Below the pieces are notes generated by a model. It saw only the letters and a list, made by a program, of their open reading frames with translations. It did no database searches and was not told where the DNA came from. Positions 27,084-39,120 of a stretch of DNA of 64,000 nucleotides are shown here, in pieces; position 1 is the stretch's first letter, and every line of letters begins with the position of its first letter. Source of the stretch: Gordonia bronchialis DSM 43247 (lineage in GTDB: Bacteria; Actinomycetota; Actinomycetes; Mycobacteriales; Mycobacteriaceae); NCBI RefSeq assembly GCF_000024785.1, contig NC_013441.1:1984001-2048000 (forward strand), given 5' to 3'. The position numbers were made by a program, and so were the translations under genes.

Positions 27084-28024
27084 GCGGCCAGCCGGCTCCC
27101 GACGCCCCGGACACCCCCGACACCCCGGTCCGACTGATGCGGTGGGCCGCTCGGGATCTGGCGCGCCACGGTATCGATTCGGCCGACACCGAGGCCCGGC
27201 GGCTGATGGCGCACGTGCTCGGCGTCGACGTCGGACGGTTGTTGCTCGTCGATCATGTCGAACCCGCCCGCCGGGCCGAGTTCGAGGCCGCCGTCGATCG
27301 GCGCGCGGCAGGGGTCCCGTTACAGCACATCACCGGGCGGGTGGGATTCGGCACGGTGGAACTCGCGGTCGGGCCCGGGGTGTTCATCCCGCGGCCGGAG
27401 ACCGAACTCATCGTCGAATGGGCGTTACGACGGCTGCCCTCGCCCCAGCGTCGCGCGCCGCTGCGCATCGTCGATTTGTGCAGTGGCAGTGGTGCTCTCG
27501 CGTTGGCCATCGCACATCGGCTACCCGCCGCGGAGGTCGTTGCGGTCGAGGTGGACGACGCCGCGCTGACCTGGTTGCGGCGCAACGTCGAACGACTCGG
27601 ACCCGCCGGCCGCGTGCATGTGCACCGCGCCGATGTCACCGATCACGACGCGATGAGCGCCCTGTTCGACGACGCGTCGGTCGATCTCGTGGTCAGTAAT
27701 CCGCCGTATGTGCCGACGACCGCGACCGTGGGTGCCGAGGTGGCCCATGACCCCGACCTCGCCGTCTACGGCGGGCCCGACGGGATGCAGGTGATCACGC
27801 CGATGATCGCCGGGATCGCCCGGGTCCTTGCCCCCGGGGGGTCGGTGGCCATCGAACACGACGACACCACAGCCGGTCTGGTGGTCCAAGAGCTCAGGGA
27901 CGCAGGAGTTTTCGCCGATATCGAGTCACACCGGGACCTGGCCGGCCGGCCTCGGTTCGTCACGGCCGTTCGGTCCACCGGGGTGTCGGGGCGCTCGGTG
28001 GCGAACCCGGACATGCGAGGATGA
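27080..28024 (+). CDS. prmC: release factor glutamine methyltransferase
   Basis: This SAM-dependent enzyme N5-methylates the Gln of the GGQ motif in release factors. The active-site motif NPPY is in [12 protein letters not shown]. The SAM-binding loop is [16 protein letters not shown], and the N-terminal helical domain ([28 protein letters not shown]) is present. The 314 residues are slightly long because of a Pro/Asp-rich N-terminus ([11 protein letters not shown]). The GTG at 27080 overlaps the prfA stop. The next gene, sua5, begins five bases after the stop, continuing a tight translation-factor operon. Confidence 0.96.
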   Translation: MSGQPAPDAPDTPDTPVRLMRWAARDLARHGIDSADTEARRLMAHVLGVDVGRLLLVDHVEPARRAEFEAAVDRRAAGVPLQHITGRVGFGTVELAVGPGVFIPRPETELIVEWALRRLPSPQRRAPLRIVDLCSGSGALALAIAHRLPAAEVVAVEVDDAALTWLRRNVERLGPAGRVHVHRADVTDHDAMSALFDDASVDLVVSNPPYVPTTATVGAEVAHDPDLAVYGGPDGMQVITPMIAGIARVLAPGGSVAIEHDDTTAGLVVQELRDAGVFADIESHRDLAGRPRFVTAVRSTGVSGRSVANPDMRG

Positions 28025-28028
28025 ACGG

Positions 28029-28688
28029 GTGAGCATCGTCTTCGACTGCAACGATCCGGAGAGTCGCAGCGCGGGTATCCGTGCCGCCGTCGGCGCGATC
28101 AAGGCCGGGCGCCTGGTCGTGATGCCGACCGACACGCTCTACGGTCTGGGCTGCGACGCCTTCGATTCCGATGCCGTGTCCGCGTTGCTCGCCGCCAAGA
28201 ACCGCGGTCGCGACATGCCGGTCCCGGTTCTCGTCGGCTCCTGGCACACCATCGACGGTCTCGTGCTGACGGTCTCACAGGCCGCCCGCGACCTGGTGGA
28301 GGCGTTCTGGCCCGGTGGGCTGAGTCTCGTTGTGGAACAGGCACCCTCGCTGGCGTGGGATCTCGGCGACACCGACGGCACCGTGATGCTGCGGATGCCG
28401 CTGCATCCGGTGGCGATCGAGGTGTTGCGGGAGGTCGGCCCGATGGCGGTGTCGAGTGCCAACGTCTCGGGGCAGCGGCCCGCGACCACCGCCGACGACG
28501 CCCGGGCGCAACTCGGTGAGGACGTCGCCGTCTACCTCGACGGGGGACCGGCCCCGGCCGCCCAGGCCTCCACCATCGTCGACGTGACCGGTCCGGTGCC
28601 CCGCATCCTGCGGGTGGGCGCCGTCACCACCGAGCAGGTGGCCGAGGTCCTCGACGTCGACCCGGCCAGTCTGCTGGAGACACGATGA
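28029..28688 (+). CDS. L-threonylcarbamoyladenylate synthase (Sua5/YwlC/TsaC family)
   Basis: The enzyme makes threonylcarbamoyl-AMP from threonine, bicarbonate and ATP for the t6A37 modification of ANN-decoding tRNAs. Family motifs are GRLVVMPTDTLYGLGCDAF, KNRGRDMPVPVLVGS, WPGGLSLVVEQA and PMAVSSANVSGQRPATTADDA. The 219-residue product is the short form with only the YrdC domain plus a small tail, as in Mycobacterium (the Rv1301 position). The GTG at 28029 gives the natural N-terminus (VSIVFDCNDPESRSAGI). An upstream extension would lie inside prmC. It lies between prmC and the SHMT-like gene. Confidence 0.95.
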   Translation: MSIVFDCNDPESRSAGIRAAVGAIKAGRLVVMPTDTLYGLGCDAFDSDAVSALLAAKNRGRDMPVPVLVGSWHTIDGLVLTVSQAARDLVEAFWPGGLSLVVEQAPSLAWDLGDTDGTVMLRMPLHPVAIEVLREVGPMAVSSANVSGQRPATTADDARAQLGEDVAVYLDGGPAPAAQASTIVDVTGPVPRILRVGAVTTEQVAEVLDVDPASLLETR

Positions 28689-28701
28689 GGCCGGGCCGGC
28701 G

Positions 28702-29931
28702 ATGACCGATCGCACCGGCGACGCCGAGGTCGACGCCCTCATCGGACGTGAGCAGCTGCGTCGGACCCGATCGCTGCAGCTGATCGCCAGTGAGACCGAG
28801 CCGAGCGCCGGAGTGCGCACCGCGATGGCATCGGTCTTCGACACCAAGTACGCCGAGGGTTACCCCGGTGCCCGGTATCACGGCGGCTGCGAGGTGGTCG
28901 ACGACGTCGAGCGGCTCGCGATCGATCGCGCCCGCGAGCTCTTCGACGCCCCGTACGCCAATGTCCAACCCAACTCGGGCAGCGCGGCCGGAGTCGCCGT
29001 GTACGCGGCGTTCGCGCAGCCGGGTGACCCGGTCCTGGCCCTGCGCCTCGATCAGGGCGGCCATCAGACCCACGGTTCGCGGGCCAACTTCTCCGGCCGA
29101 TGGTTCAGCCCGCTGCACTACGGGGTGCGCACGAGTGACGAACGCATCGACTACGACCAGGTCCGCGACCTCGCGCTCGTGCATCGCCCGCGCATCCTGG
29201 TAGCCGGCGGCGCGGCCTATTCGCGGTTCTACGATTTTGCGGTCCTGCGCGAGATCGCCGACGAGGCCGAATGCGTCCTGTGGGTCGACGCGGCTCATCT
29301 GGCCGGTCTGGTGGCCGCAGGTGTGGCCGCATCGCCGATGCCCTACGCCGACGTCGTCACCGTCTCGACCAACAAGGTGCTCCGCGGTCCCCGCGGCGGT
29401 CTGATCCTCGCGCCCGGGCGCCACCGGGTGGTGCTCGACAAGGCGGTTTTCCCATTCGTGCAGGGCGGCACCGCGATGAACGCGATCGCGGGCAAGGCCG
29501 TGGCCTTCGCCGAGGCCGCCACCCCGGAGTTCGCCGCGTACGTGCGAACGGCGGTGGCCAATGCGGCCGCGCTGTCGGCGGCCCTGACCGAGCGGGGATT
29601 GCGCATCGTGTCCGGCGGCACCGATACCCATCTCGCGGTGGTGGACGTGACGAGTCTGGACCTGACCGGGGTCGAGGCCCAGCGGCGTCTCGACGCGGCG
29701 GGCATCGTCGTCGACAAGGCGGTGCTGCCCTTCGACACCCGGCCGGTCAGCCAGGGCTCCGCGGTGCGGATCGGCACACCGTCGGTGACGCTCGCCGGAC
29801 TCGGGACCCAGGACATGCCGTTGCTCGCCGACTGGATCGTCGAGGCCCTGCGTTCGCCCGTCGGGTCAAGGGACGACGGCGGACCGCACGCCCGGATCCG
29901 TGGGCAGATCACCGATCTGCCGGCCGGGTAG
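28702..29931 (+). CDS. serine hydroxymethyltransferase-like PLP enzyme
   Basis: Fold-type I PLP enzyme of the GlyA family, which interconverts serine and glycine with tetrahydrofolate. Family sequence is clear: LQLIASETEPS, TKYAEGYPGARYHGGCEVVDDVE, the Asp motif LWVDAAHLAGLVAAG and the cofactor Lys in VSTNKVLRGPRGG. In housekeeping GlyA the residues before the Lys are T-T-H-K. Here they are S-T-N-K, so the His is replaced by Asn. At 409 residues it is slightly shorter than typical. It sits between sua5 and wecA, where Mycobacterium tuberculosis has no such gene but Streptomyces does. It is probably a second SHMT, or a variant with another amino acid or aldehyde substrate; a main glyA is expected elsewhere. 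Confidence 0.85.
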   Translation: MTDRTGDAEVDALIGREQLRRTRSLQLIASETEPSAGVRTAMASVFDTKYAEGYPGARYHGGCEVVDDVERLAIDRARELFDAPYANVQPNSGSAAGVAVYAAFAQPGDPVLALRLDQGGHQTHGSRANFSGRWFSPLHYGVRTSDERIDYDQVRDLALVHRPRILVAGGAAYSRFYDFAVLREIADEAECVLWVDAAHLAGLVAAGVAASPMPYADVVTVSTNKVLRGPRGGLILAPGRHRVVLDKAVFPFVQGGTAMNAIAGKAVAFAEAATPEFAAYVRTAVANAAALSAALTERGLRIVSGGTDTHLAVVDVTSLDLTGVEAQRRLDAAGIVVDKAVLPFDTRPVSQGSAVRIGTPSVTLAGLGTQDMPLLADWIVEALRSPVGSRDDGGPHARIRGQITDLPAG

Positions 29932-29934
29932 CCT

Positions 29935-31146
29935 GTGGCAGTGCCCGAGCCCGCAACCACCCCCGATCACGTGCTGATCTGGGCGGCCAGTGGTGGTGCG
30001 GGCGTGCCGTTGCGGGAGTTGTTGCTGGTGGGCCTGACCGCGGCCGCCATCACCTATCTGCTCACCTCCGCCGTCCGGGTGATCGCGATCCGTACCGGCG
30101 CCGTGGCGGTGCCGCGCGTGCGCGACGTCCATGTCATCCCCACCCCGCGACTCGGTGGGCTCGGCATGTTCGCCGGGGTGGTGGCGGCGATCGCGTTGGC
30201 CGCCAACCTGCCGGCGCTCAATCGGGGCTTCGCCTACACCACCGACATGGGTGCGGTGATCGCGGCGGGAGCGGTGATCGTGCTCGTCGGAGCCGTCGAC
30301 GACCGGTGGGGCCTCGATGCGCTGACCAAGTTCGTCGGCCAGGTGACCGCCGCCGGCGTCATGGTGTTGATGAAGATCAGCTGGCTGCAGGTCCCGGTGC
30401 CGTTCGGCGAAATCGGCACCCTCGTGCTGGATCCGTTGCAGTCGGGGCTGCTGACCGTCATCATCACGGTTGCCACCATCAACGCGGTCAACTTCATCGA
30501 CGGACTCGACGGGCTGGCCGCGGGTCTCGGTCTCATCGCGGCGTCGGCGATCTGCATGTTCTCGCTTGGACTGCTGCGCGACCAGGGTGGCGATGTCAGC
30601 TACTACCCGCCGGCCCTGATCTCGGTGGTCCTGGCCGGTGCCTGTCTCGGGTTCCTGCCGCACAACTTCTCCCCGGCGCGGATCTTCATGGGCGATTCGG
30701 GGGCCATGCTCATCGGCCTGATGCTGGCCGCGGCGTCGACCAGTGCGTCGGGACGTATCGCGGTGAACGCCTACGGGCCCGCCGACGTCTTCACGCTGCT
30801 GTCGCCGTTGCTGCTGGTGGCCGCGGTGGTGTTCGTGCCGATGCTCGACATGCTCCTCGCCGTCATCCGCCGGACGCGGGCCGGAGTCGGGTTCTACACC
30901 CCGGACAAGATGCATCTGCATCACCGTCTCCTGGAGCTGGGGCATTCGCAGCGGCGGGTGGCGCTGATCATCTATCTCTGGGTGGGGGTCCTTGCCTTCT
31001 CGGTGGCGGCGAGCACGATCTTCCCGCTCTCGGTGGTCGCGCCCGCCTTCGGCGGGGGCCTGGTGATCGCCATGCTGGTCACGATGGCGCCCCGGCTGCA
31101 TCGCCGGTTCGCAGAGTTCCGGACGGCGACCCGGGCGTTTCGATGA
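29935..31146 (+). CDS. wecA: decaprenyl-phosphate N-acetylglucosaminephosphotransferase (WecA/Rfe family)
   Basis: This membrane enzyme transfers GlcNAc-1-phosphate from UDP-GlcNAc to decaprenyl phosphate, starting the linker that joins arabinogalactan to peptidoglycan. About ten hydrophobic helices are visible. The family motifs are cytoplasmic: VGAVDDRWGLDALTKFVGQ, NAVNFIDGLDGLAAGL, IFMGDSGAMLIG and the His motif DKMHLHHRLLELGHSQRR. The 403 residues match mycobacterial Rfe, which also precedes atpI. The start is GTG 29935 or the next GTG at 29941. The gene follows the SHMT-like stop by 3 bases. Confidence 0.94.
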   Translation: MAVPEPATTPDHVLIWAASGGAGVPLRELLLVGLTAAAITYLLTSAVRVIAIRTGAVAVPRVRDVHVIPTPRLGGLGMFAGVVAAIALAANLPALNRGFAYTTDMGAVIAAGAVIVLVGAVDDRWGLDALTKFVGQVTAAGVMVLMKISWLQVPVPFGEIGTLVLDPLQSGLLTVIITVATINAVNFIDGLDGLAAGLGLIAASAICMFSLGLLRDQGGDVSYYPPALISVVLAGACLGFLPHNFSPARIFMGDSGAMLIGLMLAAASTSASGRIAVNAYGPADVFTLLSPLLLVAAVVFVPMLDMLLAVIRRTRAGVGFYTPDKMHLHHRLLELGHSQRRVALIIYLWVGVLAFSVAASTIFPLSVVAPAFGGGLVIAMLVTMAPRLHRRFAEFRTATRAFR

Positions 31147-31434
31147 GCGCGTCTGGACTCGCCGACCGAGCGTTCGGCCCCGGGTAAGGAGATGGTAAAA
31201 ACTCGTGTACTATCCCGTGTAGTAGTCATCGGGCCGGTCATGCCACGCAACGGCCCGACGACACAGCGGGCCAACCGTCGCCCGGGACATACCCCCCGGT
31301 GAGGCGAGACACCCGCTGTTGGTAGGGTCACAGTCGAAACGCGAGCTTACGCCCAGCGGCCATGGCCGCTGCACGCACGCGCAGTGCTTCGTGCCCAATC
31401 ATGGTGCGGGGCCGGACGAGTTGAGGAGAGGCGA
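31147..31434 (+). promoter_or_regulatory. upstream region and promoter candidate of the ATP synthase operon
   Basis: 288 bases with no gene separate wecA from atpI. A -10 candidate TACTAT lies at 31208-31213 in an AT-richer patch (GTAAAAACTCGTGTACTAT) that contrasts with the GC-rich surroundings. No consensus -35 is seen. If used, it gives a leader of about 215 bases before atpI. The rest shows no recognised riboswitch. Confidence 0.5.
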
Positions 31435-31848
31435 ATGACGACATCTGCCCCTGACTCGGCCCCCGTCTATCCCGAGGCGCCGACCGGGCTGCGCCGTCCG
31501 GCCGTGATGGCGGTGATCGTTACTGCCGTCGTCGCGGGATTCTCGATCTATCTCGGTGCTCCGCTGTTCGCGGTCTTCTTCCTCGTCGGTGTCGGTGGCG
31601 TGTTCGTGAACGCGGCGATGGTCCGGCAGGTCGTGGACACCGTGGCGGCCGCACCCAACCCGCACAAGAAGTCGTTGGCACTCAACTCTGCCGCCCGACT
31701 CGGCGCCATCACGCTGGTGGCCCTCGCGGCGGCGTTCCTGGTTCAGCCCGAGGGGCTGGGCGTCATGTTCGGGCTCGCGATCGGCCAGGTGATCCTGGTG
31801 CTGAACGTGGTGATTCCGGTGATGAAAGGACTGCGCAAGCAGCTATGA
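31435..31848 (+). CDS. AtpI-like membrane protein preceding the ATP synthase genes
   Basis: A 137-residue protein with four hydrophobic helices ([71 protein letters not shown]). It corresponds in position and size to Rv1303 of M. tuberculosis. Family members are linked with c-ring assembly or magnesium handling of ATP synthase, but the role in actinobacteria is not proven. The ATG at 31435 follows GAGGAGAGG. The upstream in-frame ATG at 31384 lacks such a site. The stop overlaps the atpB ATG (ATGA), so translation is coupled. Confidence 0.85.
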   Translation: MTTSAPDSAPVYPEAPTGLRRPAVMAVIVTAVVAGFSIYLGAPLFAVFFLVGVGGVFVNAAMVRQVVDTVAAAPNPHKKSLALNSAARLGAITLVALAAAFLVQPEGLGVMFGLAIGQVILVLNVVIPVMKGLRKQL

Positions 31849-32600
31849 CGGATACGACCTATTTGGCCGAGGCCCAGATCCACGTCGGCGTCCACGAGAC
31901 CGTCGAACTCTGGGGGATGACGTTCAACACCGACACGATCCTGTCCTCGGCCATCGCCGCGGCAATCGTGATCGCGATGGCGTTCTTCGTCAAGGCAAAG
32001 ATGACGTCCAAGCGGCCCAACACGGTGCAGCTGTACTTCGAGGTCCTGACGGTCCAGATGCGCCAGCAGATCGAGAGCGCGATCGGGATGCGGATCGCCG
32101 GCTTCGTCCTGCCGCTGGCGGTGACGCTGTTCACCTTCATCCTGGTCGCCAACTGGCTCTCGGTCCTGCCGGTGCAGTACGCCGATTCCTCCGGCGGCGT
32201 GCACGAGCTGCTCAAGCCGGCGGCCAGTGACGTCAACTTCGTCTACGCGATGGCCCTGTTCGTCTTCGTCTGGTACCACGCAGCCGGCGTCAAGCGCCGC
32301 GGCGTCATCGGCCACCCGGTGAAGCTGCTCAAGGGCCACGTCGCGTTCCTCGCGCCGATCAACCTGATCGAGGAGATCGCCAAGCCGGTCTCGCTGTCTC
32401 TCCGTCTTTTCGGCAACATCTTCGCCGGCGGCATCATGGTCGCGCTGATCGCGATCTTCCCGGCCTACATCATGTGGTTCCCGAACGCGATCTGGAAGTC
32501 CTTCGACCTGTTCGTCGGTCTCATCCAGGCCTTCATCTTCTCGCTGCTGACGATCCTGTACTTCAGCCAGGCGATGGAACTCGACGAGGACCACCACTGA
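31845..32600 (+). CDS. atpB: ATP synthase subunit a
   Basis: Fo subunit a forms the two proton half-channels against the c-ring. The essential Arg lies in [16 protein letters not shown], and the following helix ([23 protein letters not shown]) is the conserved C-terminal hairpin. At 251 residues with five to six transmembrane helices it is normal. The start overlaps the atpI stop. It is separated from atpE by 94 bases containing a small hairpin. Together with subunit c it forms the site attacked by bedaquiline-type drugs in mycobacteria (family knowledge). Confidence 0.97.
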   Translation: MTDTTYLAEAQIHVGVHETVELWGMTFNTDTILSSAIAAAIVIAMAFFVKAKMTSKRPNTVQLYFEVLTVQMRQQIESAIGMRIAGFVLPLAVTLFTFILVANWLSVLPVQYADSSGGVHELLKPAASDVNFVYAMALFVFVWYHAAGVKRRGVIGHPVKLLKGHVAFLAPINLIEEIAKPVSLSLRLFGNIFAGGIMVALIAIFPAYIMWFPNAIWKSFDLFVGLIQAFIFSLLTILYFSQAMELDEDHH

Positions 32601-32651
32601 CCACCTGACCGCACGACCCCCGGACGGCGCCGCCGGACGGGACCCAAAGAC

Positions 32652-32961
<310 letters not shown>

Positions 32962-33009
32962 TTCCGTCCGCCGCCAACCTGACGCAGTTCCGATAGGGGA
33001 AACGCAAAC

Positions 33010-33510
33010 ATGATGCAGTATCTCGCCGCGGCCGCCGAAGAGGGGGAGAAGCCGCCGAACTTCCTCATCCCCAATGGCACGTTCTTCGTGTGTCTGCTCA
33101 TCTTCGTCATCGTCCTGGTCGTCATCCGCACGATGGTCGTTCCGCCCATCGTCAAGGTGCTCGACGAGCGCGACGCGATGGTGGCGAAGACCATCGAGGA
33201 CAACAAGAGCGCCGCGGCGATCTACGAAGATGCCGACACCCAGTACCGGGCTGCGCTGAAGGAGGCACGGGGCGACGCCACTCGCATCCGGGACGAGGCC
33301 CGAGCCGAGGCCAACGAGGAACTCGCGGCGGCGAAACGACGCGCGACCCAGGAGGCCGACGCCGCTCTCGCCGCGACCTCGGAGTCACTGGCCGCCGAGG
33401 GTGAACGGGCCGCGAGCACCGCGCGAGCCGATGTGGAACGGTTGTCGGCGACGCTGGCCGGCCGGGTCCTCGGCACCGACATCTCGGCCGAGAAGGAAAA
33501 GGTGAACTAG
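33010..33510 (+). CDS. atpF: ATP synthase subunit b
   Basis: Subunit b is part of the peripheral stalk. It has one transmembrane helix (FFVCLLIFVIVLVVIRTMVV, about 25-45) and then a long charged coiled coil rich in Ala, Glu, Arg and Lys up to the end. The 166 residues match mycobacterial b. It is followed with no gap by the b-delta fusion gene, so the stalk here is built from b and b-delta, as known in Mycobacterium. The ATG at 33010 is followed by a second ATG; either could be used. An AGGGGAAACG sequence is upstream. Confidence 0.95.
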   Translation: MMQYLAAAAEEGEKPPNFLIPNGTFFVCLLIFVIVLVVIRTMVVPPIVKVLDERDAMVAKTIEDNKSAAAIYEDADTQYRAALKEARGDATRIRDEARAEANEELAAAKRRATQEADAALAATSESLAAEGERAASTARADVERLSATLAGRVLGTDISAEKEKVN

Positions 33511-34860
33511 GTGGACATCTTCATCGGCAACCTCATCGGGTTCGCCCTCATCGTCTTCTTGTTCTGGAAGTTCGTGCGGCCGCCGCTGTCCCGTGCGGTC
33601 GGCAACCAGAAGGACACCATCGAGCGCCATGTGGCGGAGAGCGAAGAGGCCAAGGCCCGTCTCGCCGACGCCCAGGCCGCGCACGACCGCGCGCTGGCCG
33701 AGGCCAAGGCGGAGGCGGCCGAACTGCACGCCTTGGCTCTCGAGGACGCCAAGGCGATCCGCGAGGACATCAAGGCACAGGCCGACGCCGAGGTCCGCCG
33801 CATCACCGAGCATGGCAAGTCGCAGGTGGAGCTCACCCGGGCCAATCTGGTCCGCCGACTGCGGACCGACCTGGGTCTCACCGCCATCGACGGTGCGGGC
33901 AAGCTGGTGCGTTCACATCTGTCGGACGAACAGAACCAGTCGGCCAGCATCGACCGCGTGATCGGTGAGCTCGAATCGATGGCGTCGAGCACGCCGTCGA
34001 GCGATGTGCCGCACAGCGCCGAACTCATCGGCCTGCACCACATGCGCGCGAGCAGCCGTGACGCGGCACGGACGGTGGCGCGCGAGTTCGATTCCGCGGC
34101 TTCCGATCTGGACGGATCGGCGTTGACGACGGCGGCGTCCGAGCTGACCGAGGTCATCACGTTCCTGACCAAGAACCCGGTGTTGCGCAAGAAGCTCACC
34201 GAGGACGAGGACAACCCGGCGGGCAAGCAGCAGCTGGTGTCGACGCTGTTCGGTGGCAAGGTCGCGCCGATCGTCGTCGACGTGGTCGCTTCGGCGGCCA
34301 AGCAGCGCTGGTCGTCGTCGGCGGACTTCCTCACCGGCCTGCGCAGGCAGAACGCACTCATCGTGCTGACCGCCGCCGAGCGTGAGGGCGTCATCGAGCA
34401 GGTCGAGGACGAGCTGTTCCGGGTGAGCCGTCTGCTGGAGGCCAACCCGCAACTGGCCTCGCTGCTGTCGGACTTCACCCATCCCGCGGACAAGCGCAAT
34501 GCGTTGCTGGAGAAGCTCATCGGCGGTCAGGTCAATGAGCACACCTGGAATCTGCTCTCGCACACCATCACCCTGCTGCACGGTCAGCCCGCCGAGCTGG
34601 CGGTCGATCACCTCGCCGAGCTCGCGGCCGCGCGCCGTGGCGAGTCGGTGGCGCATGTCGTCTCGGCGGCCCCGCTGTCCGATGAGCAGACGCAGCGGCT
34701 GTCGTCGGTGCTGGGCAACATCTATGGCCGGACGATCTCGGTGCAGACCGAGGTGCGTCCCGAAATCCTGGGCGGCCTGCGGATCGGGGTCGGCGACGAG
34801 ATCATCGACGCCGACATCGCGACGCGGCTGGCCAAGGCGACCGAGACGCTGCCGCGCTGA
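33511..34860 (+). CDS. atpFH: ATP synthase fused subunit b'-delta
   Basis: This is a fusion of a b-type stalk subunit (membrane helix FIGNLIGFALIVFLFWKFV at residues 3-21, coiled coil to about 105) with the delta subunit, the F1-stalk connector, at the C-terminus (LTKNPVLRKKLTEDE ... TVQTEVRPEILGGLRIGVGDEIIDADIATRLAKA). Delta is thus membrane-tethered. A linking domain of about 110 residues lies between them. The fusion is a known trait of mycobacteria and relatives (Rv1307 type). The GTG at 33511 directly follows the atpF stop. There is no separate atpH in the operon, as expected. Confidence 0.96.
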   Translation: MDIFIGNLIGFALIVFLFWKFVRPPLSRAVGNQKDTIERHVAESEEAKARLADAQAAHDRALAEAKAEAAELHALALEDAKAIREDIKAQADAEVRRITEHGKSQVELTRANLVRRLRTDLGLTAIDGAGKLVRSHLSDEQNQSASIDRVIGELESMASSTPSSDVPHSAELIGLHHMRASSRDAARTVAREFDSAASDLDGSALTTAASELTEVITFLTKNPVLRKKLTEDEDNPAGKQQLVSTLFGGKVAPIVVDVVASAAKQRWSSSADFLTGLRRQNALIVLTAAEREGVIEQVEDELFRVSRLLEANPQLASLLSDFTHPADKRNALLEKLIGGQVNEHTWNLLSHTITLLHGQPAELAVDHLAELAAARRGESVAHVVSAAPLSDEQTQRLSSVLGNIYGRTISVQTEVRPEILGGLRIGVGDEIIDADIATRLAKATETLPR

Positions 34861-34974
34861 GCCACAGCCGTAGCCGACCTGCCGTCTGACCGACATACCC
34901 ACGCTGACACCACCCACGACCACCACCACACCCGGGCTCGCAAGCCGGATGAGAACAAGGAAGAACGAGAACCC

Positions 34975-36603
34975 ATGGCGGAGTTGACGATCTCACCAGA
35001 CGAGATTAAGAGAGCGATCGAGCAGTACGTCTCGTCGTTCGAGGCCGAGGCGTCGCGCGACGAGGTCGGCACCATCACCGATACCGCGGACGGCATCGCT
35101 CACGTCAGCGGCCTGCCCGGCGCGATGGCCAACGAGCTGCTGCAGTTCCCCGGCGGCGTGCTCGGTGTGGCACTGAACCTCGACGAGGACAAGATCGGTG
35201 CGGTCATCCTCGGCGAGTACGCCGACCTCGAAGAAGGCCAGGAAGTCAGCCGGACCGGCGAGGTGCTCTCGGTTCCGGTCGGCGACAAGTTCCTCGGCCG
35301 CGTGGTCGACCCGCTGGGCGCCCCCATCGACGGTCTCGGCGACATCGAGGCCGAGGAGCAGCGCGTCCTCGAACTGCAGGCCGCGTCCGTGCTCGAGCGT
35401 CAGCCGGTCGAGGAGTCGCTGGCCACCGGCATCAAGGCCATCGACGCCATGACCGCCATCGGTCGTGGACAGCGTCAGCTCGTCATCGGCGACCGCAAGA
35501 CCGGCAAGACCGCGGTCTGCATCGACGCAATCCTCAACCAGAAGGCCAACTGGGAGTCCGGCGACCCCGACAAGCAGGTGCGCTGCATCTACGTCGCGAT
35601 CGGCCAGAAGGGCTCCACCATCGCCGGCGTCAAGACCGCCCTCGAAGAAGCCGGCGCGCTCGAGTACACCACCATCGTCGCCGCCCCGGCGTCGGACTCG
35701 GCCGGCTTCAAGTGGCTCGCGCCCTACACCGGTTCGGCCATCGGCCAGCACTGGATGTACCAGGGCAAGCACGTCCTGATCGTCTTCGACGACCTGACCA
35801 AGCAGGCCGAGGCCTACCGCGCCATCTCGCTGCTGCTGCGTCGCCCGCCGGGCCGAGAGGCATACCCCGGCGACGTCTTCTACCTGCACTCGCGTCTGCT
35901 GGAGCGTTGCGCAAAGCTCTCCGACGACATGGGCGGCGGTTCGATGACGGGTCTGCCGATCATCGAGACCAAGGCCAACGACGTCTCCGCGTTCATCCCG
36001 ACCAACGTCATCTCGATCACCGACGGTCAGGTCTTCCTGGAGTCGGACCTGTTCAACAAGGGCGTCCGCCCGGCCATCAACGTGGGTACCTCGGTGTCCC
36101 GCGTCGGTGGTGCCGCGCAGACCAAGGGCCTCAAGAAGGTCTCCGGTTCGCTGCGTCTGGAGCTTGCCCAGTTCCGTGAGCTCGAGGCCTTCTCGGCGTT
36201 CGCCTCCGACCTCGACGACGCCTCCAAGGCTCAGCTCGAGCGTGGTGCCCGCTGGGTCGAGATGCTCAAGCAGGACCAGTACAGCCCGTACTCCGTCGAG
36301 GACGAGATCGTCTCGATCTACCTCTGCGGTGAGGGTCACTACGACTCGGTCCCGGTCGACGACATCCGCAACTTCGAGACGCAGCTGCTCAGCCACCTGC
36401 ATCACAACGCGAAGGGTGTTTACGACTCCATCGCCGGCGGCCAGGTGCTCACCGACGATCAGGCCGAGGCGCTGGTCGACGAGACCAACAAGTTCAAGAA
36501 CAGCTATCTCACCCATGACGGCCAGCGCGTCGTCAACGAGGCCGAGACCGCTGCGATGGACTCCGAGGACGTCGAACACGAAGAGATCAAGATCCGCAAG
36601 TGA
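34975..36603 (+). CDS. atpA: ATP synthase subunit alpha
   Basis: Non-catalytic nucleotide-binding subunit of F1. Walker A is GDRKTGKTA (about 172), Walker B region [16 protein letters not shown], and the arginine-finger region [17 protein letters not shown] is conserved. At 542 residues it carries a C-terminal extension after the usual end ([29 protein letters not shown]). Mycobacterial alpha has a similar tail, reported to hold back ATP hydrolysis. The ATG at 34975 follows AAGGAAGAACGAG. It is separated from atpFH by a plain 114-base gap. Confidence 0.97.
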   Translation: MAELTISPDEIKRAIEQYVSSFEAEASRDEVGTITDTADGIAHVSGLPGAMANELLQFPGGVLGVALNLDEDKIGAVILGEYADLEEGQEVSRTGEVLSVPVGDKFLGRVVDPLGAPIDGLGDIEAEEQRVLELQAASVLERQPVEESLATGIKAIDAMTAIGRGQRQLVIGDRKTGKTAVCIDAILNQKANWESGDPDKQVRCIYVAIGQKGSTIAGVKTALEEAGALEYTTIVAAPASDSAGFKWLAPYTGSAIGQHWMYQGKHVLIVFDDLTKQAEAYRAISLLLRRPPGREAYPGDVFYLHSRLLERCAKLSDDMGGGSMTGLPIIETKANDVSAFIPTNVISITDGQVFLESDLFNKGVRPAINVGTSVSRVGGAAQTKGLKKVSGSLRLELAQFRELEAFSAFASDLDDASKAQLERGARWVEMLKQDQYSPYSVEDEIVSIYLCGEGHYDSVPVDDIRNFETQLLSHLHHNAKGVYDSIAGGQVLTDDQAEALVDETNKFKNSYLTHDGQRVVNEAETAAMDSEDVEHEEIKIRK

Positions 36604-36663
36604 CCTTCGAGGGCAGTCGACGTCCGGGCTCGCAGCCCAGAGAACAGAAAGGGGTGAGGGAGC

Positions 36664-37596
36664 ATGGCCAGCATTCGTGAGCTGCGCTCGCGCATCCGGT
36701 CGGTGCAGTCGACCAAGAAGATCACCAAGGCGCAGGAACTGATCGCGACCTCACGGATCACCAAGGCGCAGGCGCGGGTGGCGGCGGCCAAGCCGTACGC
36801 CCACGAGATGACCGAGGTGCTCTCCGAGCTCGCCAGCAACTCCGGTTCGCTCGACCACCCGTTGCTCGTCGAACGCGAGAAGCCCAAGCGCGCCGGCGTT
36901 CTGGTGGTGACCAGTGACCGCGGTATGTGCGGTGGCTACAACGCCAACGTGCTGCGCTCGGCCCGCGAACTCATCGCGCTGCTGCGCGAAGAGGGCAAAG
37001 AGCCGGTCATCTTCGTGATGGGCACCAAGGGTGTCGGGTTCTTCAGCTTCCGGGGCACCGAGGTGGCCGGCTCCTGGACCGGGTTCTCCCAGGCTCCCGA
37101 GTACTCCGACGCGGCACAGGCGACCAACTTCCTGGTCGACTTGTTCCTCGCCGGATCGCGCGAACAGGTCGACCGCCCGGATGGTGACGGTTCGCTGGAA
37201 GGCATCGACGAGCTGCACCTGGTCTACACCAGGTTCGTCTCGATGCTCACCCAGTCACCGGAGGTTCGTCGCATCGCACCGCTGGTGGTGTCCGAGTACG
37301 ACGACGAGAGTGAGGCCGAGATCGACAGCAGCTCGCGCAACTACTCCTTCGAGCCGGGCGCCGAGACACTGCTGGACGCGTTGCTGCCGAAGTACGTGGC
37401 CACCCGCGTCTACGCCGCACTGCTGGATTCCTCGGCGTCGGAATCGGCGGCCCGCCGCACCGCCATGAAGGCCGCGACCGACAACGCCGAAGAGCTCTCG
37501 ACGTCGCTGTCGCGTGAGGCCAACCAGCTTCGGCAGGCACAGATCACCCAGGAAATCAGCGAGATCGTCGGTGGTTCGAGCGCGCTGGCCAACTAG
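36664..37596 (+). CDS. atpG: ATP synthase subunit gamma
   Basis: Gamma is the central rotor shaft of F1. The N-terminal helix ([31 protein letters not shown]) and C-terminal helix ([45 protein letters not shown]) that form the coiled coil are fully conserved. Between them the Rossmann-like part carries [16 protein letters not shown]. The 310 residues include a short extra loop around 165-175 ([16 protein letters not shown]), matching the loop known from mycobacterial gamma. The ATG at 36664 follows AGAAAGGGGTGAGGG. Confidence 0.97.
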   Translation: MASIRELRSRIRSVQSTKKITKAQELIATSRITKAQARVAAAKPYAHEMTEVLSELASNSGSLDHPLLVEREKPKRAGVLVVTSDRGMCGGYNANVLRSARELIALLREEGKEPVIFVMGTKGVGFFSFRGTEVAGSWTGFSQAPEYSDAAQATNFLVDLFLAGSREQVDRPDGDGSLEGIDELHLVYTRFVSMLTQSPEVRRIAPLVVSEYDDESEAEIDSSSRNYSFEPGAETLLDALLPKYVATRVYAALLDSSASESAARRTAMKAATDNAEELSTSLSREANQLRQAQITQEISEIVGGSSALAN

Positions 37597-39111
<1,515 letters not shown>

Positions 39112-39120
39112 CGCATCGAC

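Noticed and set aside
34993..36579. 528-codon open frame antisense to atpA
   Set aside because: Shadow of atpA; composition is the reverse-complement pattern of conserved codons.
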